Of a stretch of 38,173 nt of DNA, positions 24,961-33,711 are shown piece by piece (positions within the stretch are counted from its first letter, which is position 1; every line of letters starts with the position of its first letter). A model generated the notes under the pieces. That model saw only the letters and a program-made list of their open reading frames with translations, did not search any database and was not told the DNA's origin. The stretch is from an uncultured Pseudomonas sp. (GTDB lineage Bacteria > Pseudomonadota > Gammaproteobacteria > Pseudomonadales > Pseudomonadaceae): contig NZ_CAMPHI010000046.1 in the NCBI RefSeq assembly GCF_946885955.1, positions 1-38,173 of the forward strand, read 5' to 3'. The position numbers and the translations under genes are program-made.

Positions 24961-26482
24961 GTCGCCTCGCAACGGCTCGGCGCCGACGCTGCATGATTTC
25001 TGCGTCGGCCTGTTCGCCTGGTGCCTGCTGTTCACCTGCCTGACGCTGCTCGGCGAACTGCTCGAGCCCGCACTGCTCGACCCCCATCACAAGAAGTTCA
25101 TCTTGCTGATCGGTGCACTCGGCAGCTGGCGCTACGGCAACGCCATCAATCACTACCTGCGCGGCATGTATTTCCTGCACTGGCGCTTTCCGGCGATGCG
25201 CAAGGCGGTGGAACGCCTGGGCCCGGCGCTGCTGCCATCGCAGCTGTTCATGGTGGTCACCAGTTTCCGCATCCCCGCGCAAACCACGTTCAAGGTCTAT
25301 CAGTCGGTATTCCAGGAAATCCAGCGGCTGCCGGTGCCCTGCACGGTGATCGCTTCGATCGTCGAAAAGGGCGACGAAGACCTGATCAAGCAGATCATGC
25401 GCCGCGAAGTCCGGAACCGCCGCGACATCAAGCTGGTTATCGTCCGCGCCCGCGGCACCGGCAAGCGCGACGGCCTGGCTCACGCGTTCCGCGCGTTGTC
25501 GCGGCAGATGCCGGATAGCGACGCGGTGGTCGGCGTGGTCGATGGCGATACCATGCTGCTGCCGCGCTGCGTGGAGAACGCGGTGAAGTTTTTCGCCTTC
25601 CTGCCCAATGTCGGCGGCATTACCACCAATGAATTCTGCGAAGTCGAAGGCGGCAAGCTGATCCGCGAATGGCATTCGCTGCGCTTCGTTCAGCGCCACA
25701 TCAATATGTGCTCGATGGCCCTGTCGCGACGCGTGCTGACCATGACCGGACGGCTGTCGTTCTTCCGCGCCAGCGTGGTGACCGAGCCGGACTTCATCAA
25801 GGATGTCGAAGCGGACTTTCTCCAGCACTGGCGTCTCGGGCGCTTCCAGTTCCTCACCGGGGACGACAAATCGTCCTGGTTCAGCCTGATGCGAGCCGGC
25901 TGGGACACCTTCTACGTTCCCGACAGCAACACCCTCACGGTCGAGCATCCACCAGACAGCAACTTCCTGCGCGCCACCCGGCAACTGATGTTCCGCTGGT
26001 ACGGCAATTCACTACGGCAGAATTTTCGTGCCACCCGCCTGCTCGGCTTTCGCCAACTGGGATTGTTCACCATGTACGTGCTGTACGACCAACGCGTGTC
26101 GATGTGGACCAGCCTGCTCGGCCTGACCGCATCCCTGATCGGCGCCCTGCTGTTCGGCGCGCAGATCCTGCTCGGCTACCTGTTCTGGGTGCTGCTGTCA
26201 CGCACCCTGGTCACGTTGCTCATGCTGTTCAGCAAGCACCACGTCGACCCGCTCTACCCGCTGGTCCTCTATTACAACCAGATCCTCGGATCGCTGATGA
26301 AGGTCTACGCGCTGTTCCATATGGATCAACAGAGCTGGACCCGGCAGAAGACCACCTTGAGCGGAGGCGCCGCCGGGCTCGACCTGGCGCTCAACCGCTG
26401 GACTTCCAAAGCCATGCTGGCATCCGCCGTTTCACTGTTTTTTGGCGTCGTCGCCCTGCTGCTACAAGCCAACCAATCTTAA
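24953..26482 (+). CDS. alg8: Alginate polymerase glycosyltransferase Alg8
   Basis: 509 residues, slightly longer than the ~494 I recall for P. aeruginosa. It is an inner-membrane GT2 enzyme that polymerises mannuronate from GDP-mannuronate. Two N-terminal membrane helices flank a short loop (about 20-60). The cytoplasmic catalytic domain has the D-x-D acids in VVDGDT (Asp197, Asp199), TTNEFCEVEGG, RHINMCSMALSRRVLTMTGR, HWRLGRFQFLTGDDKSSW and QLMFRW (344-349), the Q-x-x-x-R-W acceptor motif. C-terminal helices follow (about 385-440 and near the end). SWTRQKTTL near the C-terminus is also conserved. It works with Alg44, 18 bases downstream. GGAGC at about 24940 serves as ribosome-binding site. 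Confidence 0.97.
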   Translation: MHESPRNGSAPTLHDFCVGLFAWCLLFTCLTLLGELLEPALLDPHHKKFILLIGALGSWRYGNAINHYLRGMYFLHWRFPAMRKAVERLGPALLPSQLFMVVTSFRIPAQTTFKVYQSVFQEIQRLPVPCTVIASIVEKGDEDLIKQIMRREVRNRRDIKLVIVRARGTGKRDGLAHAFRALSRQMPDSDAVVGVVDGDTMLLPRCVENAVKFFAFLPNVGGITTNEFCEVEGGKLIREWHSLRFVQRHINMCSMALSRRVLTMTGRLSFFRASVVTEPDFIKDVEADFLQHWRLGRFQFLTGDDKSSWFSLMRAGWDTFYVPDSNTLTVEHPPDSNFLRATRQLMFRWYGNSLRQNFRATRLLGFRQLGLFTMYVLYDQRVSMWTSLLGLTASLIGALLFGAQILLGYLFWVLLSRTLVTLLMLFSKHHVDPLYPLVLYYNQILGSLMKVYALFHMDQQSWTRQKTTLSGGAAGLDLALNRWTSKAMLASAVSLFFGVVALLLQANQS

Positions 26483-26500
26483 ATCGCGAGGCGAACCCCC

Positions 26501-27652
26501 ATGAACACAGTCAGTAACCTGTCCGCCAATATGGTTCACGAAGCGGTCGACGAGCGCCAGCATGTGCGCACCAAGATCCCCGCCAAGGTCACCCTGAGCG
26601 GCAGCATCCCCCCGACCGAGTGCCAGATCGAGGACATTTCCCTCGGCGGCGCCGGCCTGCGCTGCGGCATGCCGCTCAAGCTCGGCAGCCTGCTGTTCGC
26701 CTCGATTCATCTGCGCTTGAACGCCATCGTTCTGAATATCGACGCCAAGGTCAAAGTGGTGTCGCAACGTGAAGAACTGCTGGGGATCGAGTTCGTCGAA
26801 CTCGACGAGCAGAAGCGAGACATCCTGCGCTATATCCTCAGCGCCTACATGGCCGGCGATATCGCCGACATCAATGGCCTGCTGCATGTGCTGCAGCGGG
26901 AAAACTACATCAAGCAGCGCAAGCAGAAGCTGAGCATTCCGCGCACGCTCTGGGAACGCTTGCGCGCCGGGCTCGGCAGCCTGATGTTCCTCTGCGCCGG
27001 GCTGCTCCTGGCCGGCGTGCTGTTCCACAAGCTGTACCTGCTGTTCTTCCATGTCGCCGCGAGTCAGGCGCTGGTCAGCAGCGATGCCTATGTGGTCAGC
27101 ATGCCGGAGAACGGCTACGTCAAGCTGCTGGTCGAGCCACATCAGCGGGTCTCCGTGGGCCAGCCGATCGCCAGCGTCTCCACCCAGCTGGCGACCAGCA
27201 TCAACACCCCGGCGGATCTCGAAGCCCTGACACGCCTGGCCCCGGCCGACAGCCAGGCGCTGCTCAACCGTTCGCTGATCGAGACGGTGATCGCCAGCCC
27301 CTGCGATTGCGAAGTGTATTTCCCCACCAAGCGTATGGATGGCTACGCCTACAAGTTCGACGAACTGGCGCACCTGCTGCCGGTCGACGAGGACCTGGTC
27401 GTCAAGGCCAGCTTCCCCTTCGAGCGGCTCAAGGATGTCAGCCGCGTCGACTCGATCCAGCTCAGCCTGTTCGGCAGCAATACGCCGATTGCCGGCACCG
27501 TGGTCGACTCGGCGCTGAACACCCTGAATCAGGCGCTGGAATTGACTATCCGCCCCGATCAGCCGCTGCCGCGAGACAGCTACCGCAAGCCGCTGGCGGT
27601 CGATGTCTATCTCGGTCTGCCGTTCACCGCGGCGCAAGTCGACAGTCTCTAG
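26501..27652 (+). CDS. alg44: Alginate co-polymerase Alg44, c-di-GMP PilZ receptor
   Basis: 383 residues. The N-terminal cytoplasmic PilZ domain has both c-di-GMP binding motifs intact: RQHVR (Arg19, Arg23) and DISLGG (Asp45, Ser47, Gly50). One transmembrane helix (about 158-183) leads to a periplasmic HlyD-like region with AYVVSMPENGYVKLL and HQRVSVGQPIASV. The intact motifs imply that polymerisation still depends on c-di-GMP binding here. It sits between alg8 and algK, as in the classical operon, with short spacers on both sides (18 and 9 bases). Confidence 0.96.
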   Translation: MNTVSNLSANMVHEAVDERQHVRTKIPAKVTLSGSIPPTECQIEDISLGGAGLRCGMPLKLGSLLFASIHLRLNAIVLNIDAKVKVVSQREELLGIEFVELDEQKRDILRYILSAYMAGDIADINGLLHVLQRENYIKQRKQKLSIPRTLWERLRAGLGSLMFLCAGLLLAGVLFHKLYLLFFHVAASQALVSSDAYVVSMPENGYVKLLVEPHQRVSVGQPIASVSTQLATSINTPADLEALTRLAPADSQALLNRSLIETVIASPCDCEVYFPTKRMDGYAYKFDELAHLLPVDEDLVVKASFPFERLKDVSRVDSIQLSLFGSNTPIAGTVVDSALNTLNQALELTIRPDQPLPRDSYRKPLAVDVYLGLPFTAAQVDSL

Positions 27653-27661
27653 GGCCGAGCC

Positions 27662-29002
27662 ATGTACCCGCCGAAATCACTGCGCATGCTGCTGTGCACC
27701 TGCGCCCTGGTCAGTCTGCTGACGACCACGGCGCAGGCCGAGAGCCTGGCGCAAATTCGCTACCGGCTGTTCCAGGACCCGGCCGCAGAGGTCGAACCGC
27801 AACTGCGCGAGCTCGCCAGCCGCGGCGACCACGCCGCGCAATTGCTGCTGGCCAACCACCTGTCCGGCTCGAGCAGCGCACAGCGGGTCGGCGAAGCCAT
27901 CGAGCTGTACCAGCGCGCGTTCGACCAGGGCCACGGCGAACTCGCCGCGCTGGGCCGCCTGGCCAGCGTGGTAGCGAACAACAACCACTATCGCAGGCGC
28001 ACCCAGGCGTTCTTCCAGGATGCCGTGCAGCGCTATCCGCAGCTGCGCGATTTCGACAGCCTGTCGACCACCCTGGAGGTGTTCCTGGTCTACCCCGAAG
28101 ACTTCCAGCCCGCCCAGGTCGCAGAGCTGATCGAGCTCTACCGGCGCGCCTGCGTCAAAGACTGTATCAGCCTCACCTACCGCGGAGCACTGGCCGAAAA
28201 GCAGGGCCAGCCGAGCAAGGCGGAAGGTTATTACCGGCGGGCGATGCTCGAGGATCCGCGCGCTGTGGATCGCTATTACCAGATTCTCGGCGAGCGCCAG
28301 GACGAGGTGTTCCAGGCCTACGCCAAGAGCCTGAGCGAGCGCATGGACGAGCTCCCGCTAGGCGTGGTGCAGGGCATCGGCAGCCTGCTCAGCGGGATTG
28401 CCGGCGAAAAGGAAAACAACGGTGCGCTGACCTGGCTGAACTATGCCGTCGAGCATGGTTCGGTGGCGGCGATGCAGTCCAAGGCCAGTTACATGATGGC
28501 CCTGGCCACAGAGTACGACCCGACCGACGTGTTCGCCCTGCTCGACCGCATCGAGGCGCAGCAACCGCAACAGGGCCGAGCCCTGCGCGCCTCGGCCTAC
28601 CTGGTGCGCGCCTGGCAATCGACACTCGACCCTTACAAGGCCTACGAGCTGATTCGCGGCCTGCTCGATGAAGGCTACCAGAACGCCTACCTCAACCTCG
28701 GCGAACTCTACAGCATGGGCGGCCTCGACGAAGTCGATCAGTTGCAGGCGATCCAGGCCTACCAGCAGCTCACCGAGCAGGGCGTCGCCTCGGCCTTCTA
28801 CCGCATCGCCAGGATCTACAACCGCGGCAAGGGCATCTGCCACGACAAGGCCAAGGCCTATGCCTACGCCCGCATCGCCGTGGATTACGGCGAACTGGGC
28901 GCACGCCAATTACTTGGTGAACTGGAGACCGAGATCAGCCCCCAGGAGCTGGCCGAGGCGCAGCACGCGCGTGAAGACATTCTCAAGAACGTGAAGATCT
29001 AG
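27662..29002 (+). CDS. algK: Alginate scaffold protein AlgK (TPR/Sel1-like), no lipobox
   Basis: 446 residues of mostly Sel1/TPR-like helical repeats (for example ASRGDHAAQLLLANHLSGSS, NLGELYSMGGLDEVDQLQAI, FYRIARIYNRGKGICHDKAK). P. aeruginosa AlgK is about 475 residues and an outer-membrane lipoprotein. Here the N-terminus, MYPPKSLRMLLCTCALVSLL then TTTAQA-ES, reads as an ordinary signal peptide cut after TAQA, and neither early Cys is in a lipobox. The protein should then be soluble in the periplasm. The family role is to bind AlgE and AlgX and bridge the periplasm. Position between alg44 and algE is canonical, and sequence similarity to P. aeruginosa AlgK is lower than for Alg8 or AlgD. 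Confidence 0.9.
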   Translation: MYPPKSLRMLLCTCALVSLLTTTAQAESLAQIRYRLFQDPAAEVEPQLRELASRGDHAAQLLLANHLSGSSSAQRVGEAIELYQRAFDQGHGELAALGRLASVVANNNHYRRRTQAFFQDAVQRYPQLRDFDSLSTTLEVFLVYPEDFQPAQVAELIELYRRACVKDCISLTYRGALAEKQGQPSKAEGYYRRAMLEDPRAVDRYYQILGERQDEVFQAYAKSLSERMDELPLGVVQGIGSLLSGIAGEKENNGALTWLNYAVEHGSVAAMQSKASYMMALATEYDPTDVFALLDRIEAQQPQQGRALRASAYLVRAWQSTLDPYKAYELIRGLLDEGYQNAYLNLGELYSMGGLDEVDQLQAIQAYQQLTEQGVASAFYRIARIYNRGKGICHDKAKAYAYARIAVDYGELGARQLLGELETEISPQELAEAQHAREDILKNVKI

Positions 29003-29004
29003 CG

Positions 29005-30453
29005 ATGGGGACGATCCATATGCCAAGCAGCCGTATGCCACACAACACGAGCGGGGGAAGGCTGCGTTACCTGGGCCTGGCCCTGCTGCTGAGCGGCGCA
29101 CTGGCCCAGGCCCAGGAGGCCGATGCGCCGGCCGAGCCCGCGTCTGCCGAAGATTCCGGTTCGGCTTTCGATGCCTTCGAAGTCCACCATAAATTCAGCG
29201 TGCAAGGCGGTTACGGTCCACAGGACTCGACCCTCGGTCTGGATTACGAGCCCTTTTACGGGGTGCGCTACGAGCCTTCGCTATCCTGGTTCAGCCCACA
29301 GGCCGAATGGCCGACCTGGCAGGGCTTTGCGCGCCTGTGGTTCAACTACAACTCCAGCCAGGCCAGCACACCCTTCCAGGAACAGAACCCGGCTCGTGAG
29401 CTGCCCGAGGTCGAACACTTCAACAGCGAGCTGCGCGAGTTCTATCTCAAACGCAACCTGCTCGGCGGCGACCCGCGCTTTTCCCTGAGTGTCGGTCGGC
29501 AACGCTATGCCGACTATTACGGCATCTGGTGGGACGACAGCCTGGAATCGCTGCGCTTCAACTACGTCGACGACTTCGCCAGCGGTTTTCTCGCCGTCGG
29601 CCAGCGTTTCTATAACTACAACAGCGACGCCAACAGCCTGGAGGACAGTAATCGTTCGATCCTCTACGGCCTCGGCGAGTACAGCTGGCGCTGGCATCCG
29701 CAACACTGGGCCGGCGTGCGCGCGCTGCTGGAGTACGACCACTCCGGCGACGACGTGAACGACCCCAGCGACTTCAAGGGCGAACGCGCCGGTCTGTTCG
29801 CCCATGGCGACGACCTGCGCTGGGGGGTGATCAGCGATTACCGGATGGAGCTGGCGCTGCTCGAGGGTCACTACGACACCATCGATGCCGGTACCAGCGA
29901 ACGGCGGCGCAACAGCAGTGGCTGGGTCGTGCTCGGCGACCTCGGCAAGCGCTTCGACAGCTGGCCCTGGCAGCCGCGGATAGCCCTGCGCGGCGGCATC
30001 ACCGACAAACCGAGCAATGAGTTCGACGGTTTCGGCTTCAACGACCTGCAGTCCGACCGGGTCAGCGGGGAAGAAACCTATGCCAGCGGCCTGCTCGGTT
30101 CATTCATCGGCATCAACCTGCGCAACCTGGCGTTCTACGGCATCGCCGTGGAAACCCGGCCCCGGCCCAGGCATTACTTCGACCTGCGTTTTTCCGATCT
30201 GTACTTGCGCGACGGCAAGGGCGAACTGCCGCTGCGGGTGTCGCCCGAGCTGGCCGGGGCTCTCACCGGCGACAAGTCGCTCGGCCGCGTGCTCGACCTC
30301 AATTACTACTGGGAAATGTTCCCCACCGCGCTGGATGGCAGGCAACTCAACGTCGATCTGCTGATCAGCGGCGGCTATTTCATGGCCGGCGATGCCGTAC
30401 TCGGCCTGGATGACGACTATCAACTCTCTTTCGGCGCGGTTCTGCGCTACTAA
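29005..30453 (+). CDS. algE: Outer-membrane alginate export porin AlgE
   Basis: 482 residues. Signal peptide about 1-36 (ending AQAQ). The ATG at 29020 may be the true start, since GGGG lies 8-10 bases before it, while 29005 has no clear site. The mature protein shows alternating beta-strands rich in Tyr/Trp/Arg/Asp, such as FARLWFNYNSS, LREFYLKRNLLGGDPRFSLSVGRQRYADYYGIWWDDSLESL and YFDLRFSDLYLRDGKGELPL. It ends in LRY with a C-terminal aromatic, as expected for a barrel. The arginine-rich strands fit the cationic pore through which the anionic polymer leaves. It starts two bases after the algK stop. Confidence 0.95.
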   Translation: MGTIHMPSSRMPHNTSGGRLRYLGLALLLSGALAQAQEADAPAEPASAEDSGSAFDAFEVHHKFSVQGGYGPQDSTLGLDYEPFYGVRYEPSLSWFSPQAEWPTWQGFARLWFNYNSSQASTPFQEQNPARELPEVEHFNSELREFYLKRNLLGGDPRFSLSVGRQRYADYYGIWWDDSLESLRFNYVDDFASGFLAVGQRFYNYNSDANSLEDSNRSILYGLGEYSWRWHPQHWAGVRALLEYDHSGDDVNDPSDFKGERAGLFAHGDDLRWGVISDYRMELALLEGHYDTIDAGTSERRRNSSGWVVLGDLGKRFDSWPWQPRIALRGGITDKPSNEFDGFGFNDLQSDRVSGEETYASGLLGSFIGINLRNLAFYGIAVETRPRPRHYFDLRFSDLYLRDGKGELPLRVSPELAGALTGDKSLGRVLDLNYYWEMFPTALDGRQLNVDLLISGGYFMAGDAVLGLDDDYQLSFGAVLRY

Positions 30454-30474
30454 CGGATTAGCCAAGGTGCGGCC

Positions 30475-31902
30475 ATGATTTTCACATCGAATGTTTTCGT
30501 CTTTCTGTTTCTACCGTTGTTCCTGCTGGTTTATTACCTGGTCAGGGACTCCTGGCGGTCCCACGTGATCGTGGTCGGTAGCTATGCCTTCTATGCCTGG
30601 TGGCGACCGGACTTCCTTCTGCTGTTCGTGGCCATTTCCTACTGGAACTACTGGTTCGGCATCCGTATCAAGGAGCGCCTGAACAATGGCGACAAGCCAG
30701 GCGCGAAGCGCCTGTTGACGATCGGCGTGGTCGGCGACCTGCTCACCCTCGGCTACTTCAAGTACACCAACTTCGGTGTCGAGGTGATCACCAACCTGCT
30801 GGAGCCGATGGGCATCAATACCTTCACCCTGAAGCACATCATCCTGCCCCTGGGGATCTCCTTCTATGTGTTCCAGGCGATCAGCTACATCGTCGACATT
30901 TATCGCAAGCAGGCCGAACCGACCCAGCGTTTCGTCGACTTCGCCGCCTATATCGCGCTGTTCCCGCAGCTGATTGCCGGGCCGATCCTGCGTTACAGCC
31001 TGGTCGACCAGCAACTGCGTCAGCGCACCCATTCGCTGGAGCTGTTCTCCCTCGGCGCCTGCCGCTTCATGCTCGGCTTCATCAAAAAGGTGCTGATCGC
31101 CGATTCCCTGGCGCCGATGGTTTCGTTGGTGATGGGCGAGTCGCAGCCGGAACTGGTCAACGCCTGGTTCGGCATGTTCATTTCCCTGGTCCAGCTGTAT
31201 TTCGACTTCTCCGGCTACAGCGACATGGCGATCGGCCTGGGCATGATGATGGGCTTCCGCTTCCCGGAGAACTTCAACCAGCCGTTCCTGTGCCAGAGCC
31301 TCACCGAGTTCTGGCGCCGTTGGCACCTGACCCTGGCCGACTTCCTGCGCGACTATGTGTATATGCCGATCGTGCGCAGCCGCAAGGTCGGCGCCAACGG
31401 CGCGCTGTTCCTGACCATGCTGCTATCCGGGTTCTGGCACGGCGCGAGTTTCGCCTTCATCTTCTTCGGCATGTATTTCGGCGTGCTCATGGTGCTCGAG
31501 CGCAAGTTCGGGCTGACCACCAAGATCACCGACCCTTACAACTTCTGGCGCAATATTCTCGCGGTCACCGGCGTGGTCTGTTGCATGCCGCTGTTCGTCA
31601 CCGGCGACCTGCAGCATGCATTGCGTCTCTACGCCGGGATGTTCGGGCTCAACGGCCTCGGCTCGATGGACCTGTACTTCATCGGTGCGTCCAGCCTCAC
31701 CGTGTACTTCACCCTGGTCGCCGTGGCCTGGCTGGTAATCGCCGGCACCATCAACCGGCGCTACTACGTCGGGCAGAAAAGCGGTTACCTGATGGATAAC
31801 GTCAGCGGTCTCAGCGCCTTGCTGCTGTGGGCCGGTTTCGGCCTGTCGCTGACCCGGCTGGCCGCCAACTCCTTCTCCCCTTTCCTTTATTTCCAATTCT
31901 GA
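30475..31902 (+). CDS. algI: Alginate O-acetyltransferase AlgI (MBOAT)
   Basis: 475 residues, about 45 shorter than the ~520 I recall for P. aeruginosa AlgI. A multi-pass membrane acyltransferase. Motifs: MIFTSNVFVFLFLP at the start, YFDFSGYSDMAIGLGMMMGFRF in the middle, His284 in EFWRRWHLTL, His322 in SGFWHGASF (the family's essential His), and the terminal SFSPFLYFQF. It is thought to move acetyl groups from the cytoplasm to AlgJ and AlgX. After His322 the family's second His (GAWHG) reads GMYFG. It is directly after algE here, where the classical operon has algG. Confidence 0.95.
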   Translation: MIFTSNVFVFLFLPLFLLVYYLVRDSWRSHVIVVGSYAFYAWWRPDFLLLFVAISYWNYWFGIRIKERLNNGDKPGAKRLLTIGVVGDLLTLGYFKYTNFGVEVITNLLEPMGINTFTLKHIILPLGISFYVFQAISYIVDIYRKQAEPTQRFVDFAAYIALFPQLIAGPILRYSLVDQQLRQRTHSLELFSLGACRFMLGFIKKVLIADSLAPMVSLVMGESQPELVNAWFGMFISLVQLYFDFSGYSDMAIGLGMMMGFRFPENFNQPFLCQSLTEFWRRWHLTLADFLRDYVYMPIVRSRKVGANGALFLTMLLSGFWHGASFAFIFFGMYFGVLMVLERKFGLTTKITDPYNFWRNILAVTGVVCCMPLFVTGDLQHALRLYAGMFGLNGLGSMDLYFIGASSLTVYFTLVAVAWLVIAGTINRRYYVGQKSGYLMDNVSGLSALLLWAGFGLSLTRLAANSFSPFLYFQF

Positions 31903-31912
31903 GGAGGTAGCC

Positions 31913-33013
31913 ATGTTCCCCGTAATGAACTCCGCCAGCCGCATCAACGGCATTCTGTTCATCCTCCTGCTGGCCGCGATGCTGGCTTATTCCATCCCCA
32001 AGGTCGCCGATTTCGCGCGCACCCAGGAGCAGGCCGTCGCGCTGTTCCTCGACGGCGAGCTGGTGCGCAAGTTCGAAAAGATCTACGACCGCGAATTTCC
32101 ATTACGCGCCCTCTCGGTGGAGGGCTGGGCCAACGTGCAGTACCTGCTGTTCAACGAAGGCTCCAGCGGTGTGGTGCTGGGCAAGGACGGCTGGCTGTTC
32201 ACCAACGAGGAATACCAGATACCGAGCGCCTACGAGAAAGTCCTCGCCCAGCATCTGGCACGGATCAGCGAAGTCGGCGAGCAGCTGCGCGCCCATGGCA
32301 AGCGCCTGATCATGATCCCGGTGCCGATGAAGGTGGACATCTATGCCGACCAGACCCGTGTCGGCCTCGACCCGCGCGCGCCTGAGCTGTATGGCGACTT
32401 CGTCACGCAGTTGCGACAACGCCATATCGAGGTGACGCCGGTGCGTCAGAGCTTCCTGCGCGGCAAGCAGGAGCAACCGCTGTTTCTGCGTACCGACACC
32501 CACTGGACACCCCAGGGCGCCAGCCTGGCAGCCAGGGAGTTCGCGCGCCTGCACCCCGAACTCGTCGGGCAGGCCCACTACCAGTCGCGCCAGATTGCGG
32601 AGAAGACCGTCACTGGCGATCTGCTCGGCTTCGTGCGCTTCAGCAAATGGCTGAATCCGACACTATTCGCCGGCGACTCCATCCCGCTTTACGAAACGGT
32701 CAACACCAAACAGCAGGTCAATGACGACCAGCTATTCGGCGACGACCAGCAATCGATCATGTTGGTCGGTTCCAGCTACACCAAGATCGACGACTGGAAC
32801 TTCCCCGGCTTTCTCAAGGAATCGCTGCAGAACGACATGCTGACGATGGCCACCGAAGCGCTCGGCCCCTTCCATGCGATGGATCAGTTCCTCGCCGGCG
32901 AAAACCTCGACAACCAGGACATCAAGACAGTGATCTGGGAGTTCCCGGTGCGCACGCTGCTCACCAACCAAGCCAGCAGGCAAAGCACCCAGGTGCTCAG
33001 CGAACTGCTCTGA
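31913..33013 (+). CDS. algJ: Alginate O-acetylation protein AlgJ
   Basis: 366 residues. An N-terminal hydrophobic helix (about 12-28) acts as anchor or uncleaved signal. The SGNH-like periplasmic domain has GKDGWLFTNEEY, the D-x-H motif in FLRTDTHWTP (Asp195, His197) and the Ser nucleophile in VGSSYTKIDD (Ser288). These match the catalytic triad of AlgJ. It transfers acetyl from AlgI towards AlgX and the polymer. GAGGAGGT lies 4-11 bases before ATG 31913, the best ribosome-binding site in the cluster. It follows algI by 10 bases. Confidence 0.94.
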   Translation: MFPVMNSASRINGILFILLLAAMLAYSIPKVADFARTQEQAVALFLDGELVRKFEKIYDREFPLRALSVEGWANVQYLLFNEGSSGVVLGKDGWLFTNEEYQIPSAYEKVLAQHLARISEVGEQLRAHGKRLIMIPVPMKVDIYADQTRVGLDPRAPELYGDFVTQLRQRHIEVTPVRQSFLRGKQEQPLFLRTDTHWTPQGASLAAREFARLHPELVGQAHYQSRQIAEKTVTGDLLGFVRFSKWLNPTLFAGDSIPLYETVNTKQQVNDDQLFGDDQQSIMLVGSSYTKIDDWNFPGFLKESLQNDMLTMATEALGPFHAMDQFLAGENLDNQDIKTVIWEFPVRTLLTNQASRQSTQVLSELL

Positions 33014-33048
33014 ACCACCGACATTGCCCCCACCATCAGGAGAACCTT

Positions 33049-33690
33049 ATGAATACCCTTGCACAACGCTGCCTCGCCACCCTACTGCTGCTCATGCCAC
33101 TGGCCAGTCAGGCCCAGGAAGGCAATGCCGGCCTCTACGGCCCGGTCGCGCCCGCCGGCTCCGCCTATGTACGCGTGCTCAACCTCAGCGGCGCGCCGGC
33201 GCAGGTAACGCTAAGCAGCAAGAGCAAAAGCCAGAAGGTCAATAACGGCCAACTCGGCGCCTACCTGTTCAGCGCCCCGGGCAGCCGCAGCGTAACGGTC
33301 AACCAGGTCTCTCAGGACATCGACCTGCAGGCGAACACGGCCTACACCATCGTGTACGACGGCAGCAGCCTGGCGAGCATCGTCGACCCCTACGCCGAGG
33401 ATCCGAAAAAAGCCCTGATCGCCTTCTACAACCTGACCGACCAGGCTCTGGCCCTGAAAACCCAGGACGGCAAGCACGCGATCGTCAACAGCATCGAGAA
33501 GAACCAGAGCGGCGTACGCCCGGTCAACGAGGTCAAGATCGGTTTCGCCGCGTTCAATGGCGAGCAGAGCGTGGCCACCTTCGACCCGCAACTGCTGAAA
33601 AAGGGCCGTTCCTACAGCTACCTGGTCATCCCCGAAGGCAGCAGCTATCGCGCAATCAGCCAGGCCAACAGCCTGGACACCCTCGAATAG
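33049..33690 (+). CDS. algF: Alginate O-acetylation accessory protein AlgF
   Basis: 213 residues, matching the ~216 of known AlgF. Signal peptide 1-22 (ending SQA-Q). The mature protein starts with EGNAGLYGPVAPAGSAYVRVLNLSG and has two beta-rich halves, with DLQANTAYTIVYDG in the first and KAIIAFYNLTD-like and SYSYLVIPEG elements in the second. It is periplasmic and required for acetylation, with no enzymatic motif. AGGAG lies 7 bases before the ATG. The order algI-algJ-algF is preserved, but the block has moved ahead of algX and algL. Confidence 0.94.
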   Translation: MNTLAQRCLATLLLLMPLASQAQEGNAGLYGPVAPAGSAYVRVLNLSGAPAQVTLSSKSKSQKVNNGQLGAYLFSAPGSRSVTVNQVSQDIDLQANTAYTIVYDGSSLASIVDPYAEDPKKALIAFYNLTDQALALKTQDGKHAIVNSIEKNQSGVRPVNEVKIGFAAFNGEQSVATFDPQLLKKGRSYSYLVIPEGSSYRAISQANSLDTLE

Positions 33691-33711
33691 CCCCCTGACG
33701 AGCTTTCGCCG

